From Dromaius novaehollandiae (lineage: Eukaryota > Chordata > Aves > Casuariiformes > Dromaiidae), in NCBI RefSeq assembly GCF_036370855.1, contig NC_088117.1:8246001-8310000 (forward strand): a stretch of DNA of 64,000 bases, written 5' to 3'. Numbering within the stretch: the stretch's first letter is position 1; every line of letters starts with the position of its first letter. Under the pieces are notes generated by a model. It was given only the letters and a program-made list of their open reading frames with translations, searched no databases and was not told where the DNA came from. A program made the translations under genes and the position numbers. This document shows positions 24,081 through 35,400 of the stretch, in pieces.

Positions 24081-24400
24081 CGTCCCGGCTCACCGCTTTT
24101 CTCAGGGTCGTTATTACCCTTCCGGGTCATCAGCAAAGACATTAATTAGGCAGCGCACCAGCAGACACCCATCAGCCCTCCCTCCCGACACAATAGCGTC
24201 AGCATCACCCTTTCTTTAAGGCCTTTCTGGCCATTTTTAGGCTGTGGGATGGTATTCGTGTTTGGATTAATGGGAATTAATTTTTTCCAGCAAAATTTAG
24301 TAAGACACCACGCCGAATCCCTGACGAAGGCCCAGACATATCGTATCTGCCGCTCTGCCTTTGCTAATTCTGCACCCCAATCGATAAAAGTGGCCATGCG
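24080..24400. promoter_or_regulatory. Candidate deeply conserved non-coding element upstream of NTMT1
   Basis: About 320 bp of AT-rich, high-complexity DNA: GACATTAATTAGGCAGC (about 24138), GGATTAATGGGAATTAATTT with a TAAT-GGGA-ATTA palindrome at 24268-24279, and CCCAATCGATAAAAG. A minus-strand frame (24469-24146, 107 codons) has an unusually protein-like composition but matches nothing I know and lacks a clear gene context. I favour a developmental enhancer. Confidence 0.45.
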
Positions 24401-24889
24401 CGCGTGGGCCTGGGGGGCGGTTGCCAGGGCCCCCTGCCCGGTTCTTTCACGAAATCGGCCCGTTGGCAAGACCCTGGGAAGAGGCGAAAGGGGTTAGCGG
24501 GGAGCCCGGGCAGTCTGGCCTGCCGCCGCGGCCAGCACCGGGGACGGCACGCCGGGGCCGGGCACCAGGACGTCTACAGAGAGAGTTTCAGATTCACATC
24601 TCTAATATTTGGTGGGTTTTGCTCGTAAAACGGTGTTTCCAGCCGGGGCGACGCTGGGCAGGGAAGGCGCAGCTGGGACCAGGCTCCCGGGCTGCAGAGA
24701 CCGGGGCCGCTCGTGACACCAGTGGAGGCACACTCAGAGTGCACAATCCCACCCCCGTCAGTGGGCCTGGCTGGGGGCCTCCCTGCCCTCTGCGATGGCC
24801 CCGGGGTGGCCGCGTGGCCCCCCAGTCTGCCCCAGTACGCCCCAGTCCGCCCGGCACCCCGCAGCGCCGCGCTCCGCCCGGGGAGCCCC
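24401..24889. other. GC-rich DNA leading to the NTMT1 promoter
   Basis: CpG-rich. An AT spot at 24580-24615 has GATTCACATCTCTAATATTTGG. No gene. Confidence 0.35.
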
Positions 24890-25060
24890 CGCGGGGCACC
24901 GAAAGGGGCGGAACCCACACCCCGCAGTGACCTCACCGTGACGTCACAGCGAGCGTCGCACCCATGGAACGCGGCGCCCACCGCGCCGCCGCCTGATTGG
25001 CCGTCGCGTCTGCCTGTCACCGCCAGGTGGATACAGTGCTGCCAACCGCCCCGACCCGAG
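24890..25060 (+). promoter_or_regulatory. NTMT1: NTMT1 promoter (GC box, palindromic CRE, inverted CCAAT) and first untranslated exon
   Basis: Within a CpG island the plus strand carries GGGGCGG (24905-24911), a perfect palindromic cAMP-response element TGACGTCA (24939-24946) and an inverted CCAAT box ATTGG (24996-25000). The order and spacing are typical of TATA-less CREB/ATF plus NF-Y housekeeping promoters. A donor CCCGAG|GTAACC at 25060/25061 could end the first untranslated exon. The transcription start (about 25.01-25.04 kb) is inferred. Confidence 0.6.
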
Positions 25061-26080
25061 GTAACCGGCGCGGGGCCCCCCGGGCCGCGCCCCCCCCCCC
25101 ACGGCCGCCCCCCCCCCGCTCCCCACGGCCGCGGCCCCCCGGGGGGGGGCACCCCCTGGGCAGCGCCGAGTGGGGGCGGCGGGGAATTGTCGGAAATTAG
25201 GGTGCGGGGGGGGGGTGTAATGCAGTGAGGGGAGCCGGGGGGCCCGGCCGCATGGCCCGGGGGGGCGGATCGGGCTCCGGCCCCAGCACGTGGCGCCCTG
25301 GGCGCATGGGGCCCCCCCGGGCAAAGCCGGGGGGTTCTGGGAGAAACAGCTGCGGTTTGGGCCTTGCCCCATGAAGCCCCCCTGCGTCAGGCAGGGGCAT
25401 TAGGGACCCCCCCGCGCAAAAGGGCCCCGGGTGTGGGGCCGGGCAGAGGGGCCTGTGCTCCCCCCGGGCTGCGGCAGGCAGGCGAAGCCCCCGGCTGCCA
25501 GTGACACCGCGCTGGGGTCACCCCCTGGCCCCCCCCGGAGGAAGGCCGCAGTGGGCCGCGTCCTGCCTGCTGGCCCCCGATAGCGCTTATCCGGCACGGC
25601 CGTGGGGCTGCCGCCGGCCCGCTGCGAGGGGACGCGGCTGCGGCAGGCCCAGCTCTGCCCCGAGGTGGGGGCCTGGGGGGGGGGTGGCCAGCAGTTGCCA
25701 GGTCCCCAGTGTCTCTGCAGTATGTCCCGGTCCCGGTCGCTGCGCCAGGAGGTGAAAAGGGGCCAGAGAACCTGGAAGGGAGCACTGCTTGCAGGACAGC
25801 CTCAGGGTGTCACGGTGCGGGGGCTCCCACCAGCCCCCTGCCCGCAGGTTTAGACGTGGCCATGCAGGTACCTGCCAGCCCCACGGCAGAGCCGAGGGGC
25901 AGAATTGGCCCTGCAGGGTCGGCCCCGGTCCCCAGACCACCCCAGCTTGGAGCCTCCATGGTCGGGGCGGTGGGACACTCACCTCCATCTCCCTGGGCCT
26001 GCGACCGCTGCAGTAATGGGCACGCTTCGTTGGCCCTTGCGGGACTAAAGGTGATTTGATCCTGTGTTTTCTTCCTCTAG
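25061..26080 (+). other. NTMT1 intron in the CpG island
   Basis: The first 700 bp are extremely G/C-rich, with C-runs at about 25088-25118 and G-runs at about 25141, 25207 and 25676. CpG density falls toward 26 kb. No coding exon was recognised. Confidence 0.4.
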
Positions 26081-26144
26081 ATCGCAGAACGGACCTGCTC
26101 TGGGCACCACTGAGCCAAGCTGGACTGGAAGTGGTGAGCTAAAG
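26081..26144 (+). other. NTMT1: Probable NTMT1 5' untranslated exon
   Basis: A strong acceptor (TTTTCTTCCTCTAG ending at 26080) is followed 64 bp later by the donor AAAG|GTGAGA. A second donor, GTG|GTGAGC, lies 11 bp earlier. The exon contains no family protein sequence, so I read it as an untranslated or alternative 5' exon joining the CpG-island promoter to the exon at 27139. Confidence 0.45.
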
Positions 26145-27138
26145 GTGAGAGGCATCATAACCAGCTTCGCAGACTTCGCCGTCTTCCCTGCTCCTCCTCC
26201 GCTCCTTCCCTGGGCTGTTTAAAACCATGGAAAGCCACTGAAACTGCTTAGAAAAGGTTTTGTGTTTAATGGGATATTTGCCAGTAAATTCAAGCCACGA
26301 ACACTATATATTTCTTTATTTGTAAAGGTGTTTGAAGTCCTTGAATTTACCCTTTGGCCACCTTAAATCTAGTTTCTAATCCCCAGCGCAGTTAATCAAA
26401 TCCACAGTGGTTTGAATTATGAGATGTCTGGGGGGAATTTATAGCTTGTATTGCTGATTATACCTTGACTTTATTATATTGCAAATATCTAACTTATGGT
26501 CACGGCTGAGATTTACAGTCCTCAGGTAGGTGCTTAGAGTAACTTTTAGCAACTCCAGATGTAATTGGAGGTGACTGATAGGGCTGTCGATACAGATAAA
26601 CATGTAATCTATAAAATGTTAATGCTCTTAAGGCAGGGATAGAGGAGGCAGGATAGGGTAAAATGGTGGAGCAGTCTCCAAAAAAAGAGAAACTGGGTAT
26701 ATTGCTGAGCAAGAGTCCAAGATAGCTGATCTGGCTGAGGCATCTCTGCTGGGAGGGAGTTCTGGGCTTGCTGGTCTCCAGGAGGTCTCGAGAGGGAGAT
26801 CTTTGTTCCTTTGTGCTCTCACTCAGAAGTTTTTAGGGTTTGAAATACCCCTGGGGAGGAGGGAAGGGAAGGTAGGCAGAAGTCCCAGGTACTCACAGAG
26901 CTGATCCCTCTGGACAGTGGCACCGTCCAGGTGACATGGATGATGCCTTCCCCGCTGCAGGGCTCGTGAGGAACTCCCCTCAGTTCGGACAGGAGGTCCA
27001 CGCAGAGCTCCTGTGTTTGCTGCCATCCGTGTCCAGCCCCAGGCAGGTCACACAGGGCCTGGCGGAGCCGCAGAGCATCATGTGCGCGGCCCTTCCCTGT
27101 CTGACCTGCGGTTTGTCCCCTACCCTCCTGTCTCCAAG
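26145..27138 (+). other. NTMT1 5' intron, AT-richer half
   Basis: From 26.2 to 26.8 kb base composition drops to ordinary AT-rich intronic DNA with few CpG. Nothing coding is recognisable. Confidence 0.4.
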
Positions 27139-27178
27139 GAGCAGCAAGTCCCGTGTGGGCGCGCGTCCCTCGGCCAGC

Positions 27179-27340
27179 ATGACAAGCGAGCTGGTGGAGA
27201 ACGAGTTTGAGTTTTACTCCAAGGCAGAGAAGTACTGGAAGGATGTGCCCGCCACAGTGGACGGCATGCTGGGGGGCTACGGCCACATCTCCAGCATTGA
27301 CATCAACAGCTCCAGGAAGTTCTTGCAGAGATTTCTACGG
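27179..27340 (+). CDS. NTMT1: NTMT1 coding exon 1 (residues 1-54)
   Basis: It begins at the ATG at 27179 and ends in a CGG codon followed by the donor GTAGGT at 27341, so it closes in phase 0. The exon probably starts at 27139, after a pyrimidine-rich acceptor ending TCTCCAAG. It encodes the N-terminal helices and the highly conserved segment TVDGMLGGYGHISSIDINSS. Confidence 0.95.
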
Positions 27341-28783
27341 GTAGGTCGCACGGCTCTGCTCCAGCTCGTCCGTGAGCTGAAGGTCATGGTCTGTCATGCT
27401 TCCAAAGGCATGTCCTCCTCCCAGCCTGGAGCTGGGCTCTTCCCCTTTAGGTGGGATCCTCCATTTCCCACATGCTGCGAGAGCTTTGCTGTGCAATATG
27501 TTCCCCTGGCTCCAAGCGGGTAACACCATCCCTGTCCATCAGGGAATGGCCCCCTGCCAGCCAGGGCTTCAGCAAAGGAGTCTTGTCATGAATGACATGG
27601 AACAGCTGAGACCCAGGCAGCCCAAGGAGCCCATGCCTTCCTGCTGTGGCTGTGCAGTGGCCGTGGGGCTGCAGCCCACCGTGCCCCCGGCCACATGGTC
27701 ACCCCATTTCTCCATCACATGCCCTGGGCATCTCACGGGGTGTGATTCAGGCCCTCGTGGTTGTCATTCCAGGATGGTCCCAACCGGACAGGGACAACGC
27801 GCGCTCTGGACTGCGGGGCAGGCATCGGTCGAATCACCAAGCGGCTGCTGCTGCCCCTCTTCAAGACTGTGGACATGGTGGATGTGACGGAGGACTTCCT
27901 CACCAAGGCCAGGAGCTACCTGGGAGAGGAGGGCAGGCGGGTGCGAAACTATTTCTGCTGTGGCCTCCAGGACTTCAGCCCCGAACCCAACTCCTACGAC
28001 GTCATCTGGATCCAGTGGGTCATCGGTGAGAGTCACTCACCTTGCAGGGCCCTCACTGGTGCATCTGATGTCCAGCTTCCCTCGAAGGGCTGGTGCCTCG
28101 CCCACCAGGGAGGGTTTGGGGGGGGAGAAGAGCACAAAGACTGCTGTAATGACAAGCGTGGCAGCAGCACCACTGGGCTGGGTCCGGGACCTGCATTCCC
28201 CCTCCCTGCCCCATACAGGGCGAGTAGGAGGGCATTGCATATTAGGCTTTTTTCCCCCAAAACCCTTGGAGGCCAGAGCAAAGGTGTGGGTGGGATGGAG
28301 CTGGACAGAGCCCATGGGACACAAGTTAGACATCCCCAAGCTAAAGATTTCACCAGCAACAAACAGCTCGTGTTTGGCTGCCTAAATCAGGAGGGATCCC
28401 AGCAGCAGCCTCCCCTTCGCCTCCCCGTATACAACATGCTGCCCAGGGGTCCTGCCCCATAGAGGTCCTTCCCCCGGTCACCTCGTGCTCACTCAGCACC
28501 CTCTAACGCCTGCTCTGCCCCTGCAGGACACCTCACCGACAACCACCTCTCCGACTTCCTGAAGAGGTGCCGTGCTGGCCTGCGGCCCAACGGCATCGTG
28601 GTCATCAAGGACAACATGGCTCAGGAGGGGGTGATCATGGACGATGTGGACAGCAGCGTCTGCCGAGACCTGGACGTGGTGCGTAAGATCATCCGCCGGG
28701 CTGGGCTGCACCTCCTGGCCGAGGAGCGCCAGGAGAACTTCCCCGACGAGATCTACCACGTCTACACCTTTGCCATGAGATGA
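27179..28783 (+). CDS. NTMT1: NTMT1 (METTL11A), N-terminal Xaa-Pro-Lys N-methyltransferase 1, complete, 3 coding exons
   Basis: Spliced CDS 27179-27340, 27773-28025, 28527-28783 encodes 223 aa, the same length as the human protein. The enzyme uses SAM to methylate the alpha-amino group of proteins starting X-Pro-Lys after Met removal (for example RCC1, histone-like CENP-A), mostly in the nucleus. The class I methyltransferase fold is visible: motif I LDCGAGIGR (residues 66-74, with SAM-contacting G69 and R74), D91 after the VDMVD strand, and the Y19-W20, W136, H140, N168, D177, D180, S182-V183 and Y215 set known to line the substrate channel, all present at human numbering. The start at 27179 gives the family N-terminus (MTSEL...). 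The open frame runs upstream to an ATG at 26936, but that part lies behind a splice acceptor. Introns are 432 and 501 bp with GT-AG ends. The gene is convergent with ASB6. No defect is visible. Confidence 0.97.
27773..28025 (+). CDS. NTMT1: NTMT1 coding exon 2 (SAM-binding core)
   Basis: The acceptor TCATTCCAG ends at 27772 and the donor G|GTGAGA is at 28025/28026. The 253-bp exon encodes residues 55-138 plus the first base of G139. It carries the SAM-binding motif CGAGIGR and the segment IWIQWVIG with W136. Confidence 0.95.
28527..28783 (+). CDS. NTMT1: NTMT1 coding exon 3 (C-terminal part) and stop
   Basis: The acceptor CCCTGCAG ends at 28526. The exon completes G139, continues with H140 LTD, and ends with TFAMR and TGA at 28781-28783. 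It holds N168, D177, D180 and Y215 of the peptide-binding and catalytic site. Confidence 0.95.
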
Positions 28784-29006
28784 GGGTGGCTGGCAGTGGC
28801 GGGGAGGTCTCTCCTGGGCCAGCTCAGAGCATGGGCCCAGCACAGGCGGTTCCTGCCGGGGCCGGGAGGGGCGAGGACCGCGCCTTCACCGCGGGTGGCG
28901 GACGGCAGCGAGGGTGTCGTGACTCTGCAATTCTTTGCGGTGCTGGTGGCAAGGACGGGGCTTTGTCTTCCAAGTTGCTGCTGTTTGTGAAAAGAGATGT
29001 TTGCCA

Positions 29007-29012
29007 AATACA
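29007..29012 (+). terminator. NTMT1: Possible NTMT1 polyadenylation signal (variant AATACA)
   Basis: A variant hexamer AATACA lies 224 bp past the stop. It is followed by a GT-rich segment (29040-29070, with TGTCGGGTGC and GTGTTGG), the usual downstream element. No canonical AATAAA occurs nearby. This is an inference from spacing. Confidence 0.35.
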
Positions 29013-29079
29013 TTTTCCTGCCATTGCACTTCTGCACGCGGGCTCTGTCGGGTGCAATGTGTTGGCTTGATGCCGCGCT

Positions 29080-30200
29080 CGGGGGCTCTGCAGGCGGGTG
29101 CCTGATGTCTCCAGGAGCAAGAGGGCCTCCCCTGCAAGAGCCGTGCTCCCTGGGCACCAGCGGGTTGCTGGCTGTGGTCGGTCAGGGCTCCCTGCTAGCG
29201 AACAGGAGCTCGGAGCATCCCTGCAGCAGCTGGAACTCTCCTTCCCTTGCGAGGACGTTTGATCCTTTCCCACTCGTGAACTCACTGCTGCCCGTCTGCT
29301 GCTGCTCACGGGCAGGTGGGGGCTTAAGTCAGCAACAGTTTGAGTATGGCAAGAAGGACAAATCCCTGCCATTTGCCTCAAGGTGGATGGGGGAGGTAAA
29401 ACCAGGTTTTACCTGGGCCTCTCCTTTGAGCCCAAGAGCAGGTCTTCCACATATGCCGTCAACATAGGAGACAGAGCTGGGCCCAGGTCCCCTGCATCCT
29501 GCTCCAGGAACAGGACTATCCTGGGCAAGGCCGTGCCTTTCCTCCAAACAGGCAGCTGAAATGCTTGGATCAGCCCCAGCAGGAAAGCCATCATGCTCTG
29601 GGCATTAACGGGGAACCAGCTCCTGGGCCCAGCCCCGAGGAGCAGATTTTGGGGCCACCCACCCTGCAGGGGCAGTTGGGTCCATAGCAGCTAAGGCCCC
29701 TCAGCAGGGGCAGGCTGGGCTGCTGCGTTGCAAAGCCACTGCAAACCCCCACATCACTGGGGCCAGGGCAGGTTCCACTGCGTCCACTGCCTGGAGCAGG
29801 AGCCACGGCTGCCAATCCCTGCTCCAAGCTGCCCTCGGACCCTCCAGCCGTTATCACAGGCTCACACTGGCAGCCAGCTCGAATCCTGCGGCGCTGGAGC
29901 TGCTCCCCATCAACACCCAGCACTGTTATCTCGAGAGCCAGGCGCTGGCTTTGAACACTCCCGTCTCCTCATTCGCCATCTCCAGATAATTTTGCCCAAG
30001 TCTGACTTGTGCCAACTTAACACAACACTGGCACGACTGCACGTGTCAGGTGGGCTAGCCCATGCGCAGACCCCGACTACGAACTTTCCCTCCAGCTGGG
30101 CTCATGTATAGCTGCATCCAATTCCTCCACATCTGCAAGAGGACTGCCAGGTGAGGAGCAGGCAGCCCCAGAGCGCTCTCCTCCACCCAGCCTTTCCCAC
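29080..30200. other. Intergenic DNA between the convergent NTMT1 and ASB6 3' ends
   Basis: CpG-poor DNA of moderate GC with no conserved protein sequence in any frame. It separates the two convergent transcription units. Nothing else supportable is seen. Confidence 0.5.
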
Positions 30201-30240
30201 AGAAGAAACAAACCCCTTGCTGCTATTATAAAAGGCCTCA

Positions 30241-30246
30241 TTTAAT
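30241..30246 (-). terminator. ASB6: Possible ASB6 polyadenylation signal (ATTAAA)
   Basis: On the minus strand ATTAAA occurs about 1.5 kb after the ASB6 stop codon. No AATAAA was noticed between it and the stop. This would give a 3' UTR of about 1.5 kb. The forward-strand string TATAAAAGG just beside it is probably coincidental. Confidence 0.35.
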
Positions 30247-30294
30247 TGCTCGTTTTCCATTCCAGACACCAGGAGAGTATTTGATCACTTATTT

Positions 30295-30312
30295 CCCCCC
30301 CCCCCCCCCCCC
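30295..30312. repeat. C18 homopolymer (G18 on minus strand)
   Basis: Eighteen consecutive C. If the ASB6 3' UTR reaches the ATTAAA signal, this is a G18 run near the end of the ASB6 mRNA, able to form an RNA G-quadruplex. Confidence 0.85.
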
Positions 30313-31742
30313 AAACACCGATTCATCACTATGTACAGCTCCAACTCCATGGGGTGTGAGAAGGTTAAAAAAAAAAAAATAAGTGCTGCCCAGAGGGCAA
30401 TGTGGGGAAACAACCTTCTGCAGCCAAACTTCACCCATGGATCCCAGACCTATTTGCTAACAATTGTACCTGCTCAGAGTAGATTTTTTTCCTCTCTTGA
30501 TTCTCTTCTGCATCTGTTCCCCATGGCAAAGAAAAAAAAAGTAAAATAAAAAAAAGGGGCTCAGCTCTACAGCCAGGCTTTGACACTTCAAAAGGAACCA
30601 GATGCCTAGAAGGGGAGCCAGGCAGCTGTGGCAGGGCTGGCACATGGGACCTCCACGTGCAGCTCCAGAGGCTGGAGCTTCCAGTAGCAGCCCAGCAAGT
30701 TGGAAGGACTTTGTGGCTATTTCTTGTTCCCAGGAAGGAGGCATTGAAGACCAGGGCCCTGGGAGGAGTTAGCAGGGGAACAGAGGAGCACGCAATAGGC
30801 CAAAGAACAGGGAGGCGCAAGGCACTAAGCAGAGCTGGCAGCCCGTTTCTCGTCCTTGCACAGGGAATGTACCACAGAGCCAAGTAACAGCTGCTCCTCC
30901 GTTTGTTTTGAAGCCCATCACCCGAGATGTCCTTGGTGGATCATCTTCTGTGCCAGGAGAATGGGAAGCTCCCAGCAAAAACTCAGGGGGTGTCGAGCAG
31001 CCAGGCTGCCACTGCCAACCCCCTTCCCTTCATCCCCTCCATGCTCCTGGTTTCAGACACCAGGGTGAGCGAGGAAGGCATCCACATCCACCCAGGACAT
31101 GCCTCCATCATGGCTACTCCCTTCAACAGGACTGGAGGCACAAAAACAGGGCGTGGAGGCCAGTGTCTCCTGCAGGACAGACTACCCCAGGCCTGACCCA
31201 GGGCATCTCTGCCCACTGCTGTTCAGCCTCCAGGATGGGGAACAACCCTTTTCTCAGCATCCCGAGGTGCCTCCTGACTCCACCACCACCTAAGGCATTG
31301 CTTCACCCATCCCAAACCTGGCAGGGCTGGGAAGAGAAGGGACAGGCTGCCTGTCCAGTCACACCATCCCCAACTGCTCCGCTGGTCCTGCCTGCGAGAC
31401 TACCAGGCCTTTTCTCCAAATCCAGCCCTCTACCCTGGCATCCAGCTCCCCTGATGCCCGGGGGCTCTCTTCACCCCCTGGGAGCTGCAGGGCTCTGCCT
31501 GCCTCCCGGACACACACAGAGCAGCGAGGCCTCCACAGGACATGCAGCTTTGTGCGTGAGAAAGCACATCCCCAAAACGCAGCAGAGTCGGACACTGGGG
31601 GCAGCGCAGGCCAAGCCGTGGGCAGGGGGACAGCAGCACTTCTCGCTGCGGAGAAAGCTGGTCCAGAGCAAGGGTTTGGTGGCTGTCCTGGGAGAGGCAC
31701 CACGACTGCAGATGTGGGGAGACTGAGAGGCACTGGTCAGGC

Positions 31743-32419
31743 TCAGAGGTCCTCATGCCCAACAGCAGTGTGGTCAATGAGGAGGTACCACTTCAGCCTG
31801 TCGGGAAGAGGTAGGGCCTTGATTTTGACATCCACTGGCCACGGTTTAAGGCGCTGCCGGATAAACACCCGGCAGAGATGTTTCAGCCCCTGGGGGGAAT
31901 GCTCCAGCTGCTTCAAAGAGCAGAAGAGAGTCCTGATCTTCTCCCCGTGGTACCTGCAGCTGCTGGTGTTGACCTCAAAGTTGGTGGGCAGCTGGATGGC
32001 TTGTGAACTAGCCATCATGAGCTCTAGCAGAATCTGACCCTTCTGGATGAGGTCTGTGGAGAAGCTGTCATCTTCAGAGACACTGAGGTGAGAGCAGAGG
32101 CACTCAAAGACGATGTGGAAGCCTGACCAGCACGAGGGGCCGTGGAGGGAGCAGTTGTACGCAGCGCCCGACTCCAGCAGGAAACGCAGCAGTGGGAAGT
32201 GGCGTTTGAAGCTTTTGAAGCAGAGGTGGGTGAGGGACTCAGGGGCTGGGCACTCACTGGGGTCGGCGCCGTGGGCCAGCAGCAGCTGGGTGACACGAAA
32301 GCAGAAGCGATTGATCACCTGCGCCTCCTCCGTGTTGCTGCACACCATCTCTCCCAGCAGGAAGATGATGTAGGTGAAGACAGTGTCACCATCTTTGGTG
32401 GTGGCCCTGACATCTGCAC
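31743..32419 (-). CDS. ASB6: ASB6 coding exon 6 (last ankyrin repeats, SOCS box, stop)
   Basis: The acceptor TCTGTCCAG precedes 32419. The 677-bp terminal exon encodes residues 194-418: the remaining ankyrin units (TQLLLAHGADPSEC, LLRFLLESGAAYNC), a linker with CWSGFHIVFE, and the SOCS box. The stop is at 31745-31743. Confidence 0.96.
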
Positions 32420-35400
32420 CTGGACAGAGAACATAGCCAGCATTTTGGAGAAAGAGGAGGACACACTGCGAATGCAGGCAGGGACAGATTCATGGGAGGC
32501 ACCGAGGGGGCTGTAGATCCCCCCATTACCATCAGGAGTGCCAAATGCAGCACTTGAATGCCTCGTGCACCCATCACACAACAGCCACACCCAACATAGA
32601 GCTGAAAGCAAGAGCACAGCCACAGCACTTCTTCCTGGCGGACAAGCATCTCAAACCAGAGCACCAGCCCCCACAGAGCATCCTCCCAAGTCACTGGTCT
32701 CTGCCACCTGACACTGAACCCTCCTCTCTCTCTTCTCCTAACAGAGATGAGGCCCAGGAAAGCACAAGAGCTACAACAGTGTCTGTCTCGCCTGGAGGAG
32801 CAGCCTCCCCACGGCCTACCGCAGCGGCACAGAAATACCATAAGGAGCCACACTGTAGGCAATGAGTTGTCCTTGGAGCATCCTTTGGAAAGGGTACAGC
32901 AAAGGAGGCCAGGACAGCACTAACCCTGGCACCACTGGGCTTTAGTCTTGCTCAAGCGGGAACAAAGAAGTCGGGAGGGCAGTGCCAGGTGCCGTACAAA
33001 GAATCAGCTGGCTCTAGGCCTGGAGGGGTCATGGGTTGAGAGGGTAGAAGGTTGCTCTCACCTCCTTCCAGCAGGAGACGGATGCTCTCAGTGTTGTGGA
33101 TCTGGACACCATCACTGCTGGCCAAGGCATGCAACAGCGCTGTCTTTCCTGGGATGGAGCAATCAGTCAGCTGAGTGAAAACAGTGCTTCAGCTAAAGAG
33201 AAACACCCACTCCAAAAAGCAGGAGGGAACACAACCCGCCCCACCAACCAAATGGTTAAACACGGGAGAGAAACAGCCCTTCTCCTTCGGGCCGGCTCCC
33301 GCTGGCCCTGTGCTGGTATACAGCTGCAAGGATGGGGAGATGGGCCAAGGATGGGGCTGCAGGGCTGGTGGTGGCACCAGAGGCCACACAGGCTGTGGCA
33401 GAGTGGGCACAGGCACCACAAGGCTATGGGGGCAAAGCCCCATCCCACAGTGCAGGGCACACGCTGTTCCCAATAGCCTGGGAAGAGGTGGGTTTCAGCC
33501 TCCTCCTGCACCAGACACAGCCAAGACGCAAGGAGAAAACAGAGCATCACAGCTTTTACAACCTGCACCCAACTTCCAAAACAGTTTATGCCCAGACAGC
33601 GTTTGCAGCAGCGAGGGACCTGGACCCTGCGCCCTGCTCTAGCCCACCACACAGGCTGCCTGCTCCGAGCACCCGGGCTGGGGAAGCTGGAGGGGGAACA
33701 CGGACCGTTTTTGTCTGCTGCATTGACGTCGGCCCCCAGCTGAAGGAGACGCTGGAGGCAGGGCAGCCGCTCAGGCTCCTCGCTGGCCAGATCAAGGGGA
33801 CTGCTCTCATGGATCTGCACAGAGAGAGAGAGAGAGAAAAAGATTAATAAATATTAAAGACGATTTGTGAGCTCCTCTGGTAAGTCTCTGCTTCATCACA
33901 GCCAATGCAAGAGCATAATTCACCACTCCAATAAACAAATGGAAAGTCTCCCTGGTGTGTCCAGAGGAGGTGTTGGTCTGCTCCAATCCCCTCCCACCCA
34001 TCGCTCTGTGGCAGAGGCAGGTTTGCTCAGCCAAAGGCTACGTAAACCTCTGCCGTGTCACCGCGGCGCTATGGGAGGATGCCAAGGGGAAGCGACATCC
34101 GTGAGGCCCTGGAGGTGGGAGCAGGGGGGACTGTCCCCACAGGTCAGGGCCTTGCAGCAAAATCTCAAGCAGACTTGATTTGACATGCCCAGGCAGCGAA
34201 GTCCATACCCGGTCCCTCCGGTTGATGTCAGCCGCGTGGTGCACCAGGAGCTCCACCATATCCGGCTGGTTGCGGAGCACCGCGATGTGCAGAGCGGTGT
34301 AGTAGGTGACTGGATCTGAGGACACAAAAACACATTGTCAGAAAAAACTAAGTGCCTTCCCCAGAACAGCTTTAACATCCTTCAAAAGGCAGTAAACAGG
34401 GCAGCTAGGGGAGGCACTGAGAAAACAGATGGCTGTGAAAGCAGGGCTGTTACAAACAACCCAGATCCTGCTTTTGAGATGGCTCCACCCATCTTGAAAG
34501 CCCTCAGTGCAACGAAGTGGCTCCCAAGCCCCTGGCCACAGTCAGGAGACTGAACAGGCGTACTTCTAGCCCTGCTCTCGTGGCTACGGGGCAAGGGCAA
34601 GGATGCAAACCTTCCTCCATGTCTCGGGAAAACACCTAAGCCCTGCCCCAGCAACAAAACCAGGGCAGACAGACTCACTGCTAGATGCTGTCACCTTGTC
34701 ACAGCAGAGCCCGCAAGGAAAGCAGCTCACAGCCCCCTGCGCCTGCCCCACTGGCCGATGGCCGTCACCCTTCCACGGGCGATGTCATGAAGCCCCTCTG
34801 CCTTGGCTGTCGGGAAGGACAGTGGCCACTGCTCACAGGTTGCCCTGCATTGCCCCACCAGACACAGAGCAGCATCTCCATCCCCCTGCTGGGACTAAAG
34901 TCACAGGGAAGGACTTTCAGCTACACCAGTGCTGACTGCTCAAAGTCTCGTCTGCACCCAGTCACTTCACTGAGACCACCAAGTAACAACTGTCCCGGTG
35001 ATAAACACCAACCCTACAGCCCATCACTTGTCCCAGTAGCTGCTGCAGGGTTTGTCAGCTGGCGCCGAGGCTCCCATCCTGGCAGTCTCATCCTCTTTGT
35101 CATTAACAGAAAACAAACACAAGCTCTTAAGCAAGGAAAAGGATGCCAAGAAAATAAACAGAGCGACGGGAGACTGCAAGCACGTCAGAGAGACAGCAGC
35201 AGCCCAGATCATCACCGGAGAGCAGCTGGGACAGGGAGTATCTTCCAACCCTTCCCTGAGGCTGGGTTTGGGCAGCAGCTGCCTTAAGGCGCATCCATGC
35301 TACTCCCAGCAAGGAGCAGGGATCTGAGGCCTCAGCTGGAAGCCACCCCTCTTTCTGTCCCAGCTATGAGCACTGCTCAGGGCAGCCTCGCATGGGCTGG

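Noticed and set aside
26936-27178. N-terminal extension of NTMT1 from an upstream in-frame ATG
   Set aside because: The sequence is intronic: a good acceptor lies at 27138, and the family protein begins at the ATG at 27179.
30226-30240. TATAAAAGG string as a plus-strand TATA box
   Set aside because: It lies at the probable 3' end of the minus-strand ASB6 transcript beside ATTAAA. No downstream plus-strand gene is present.
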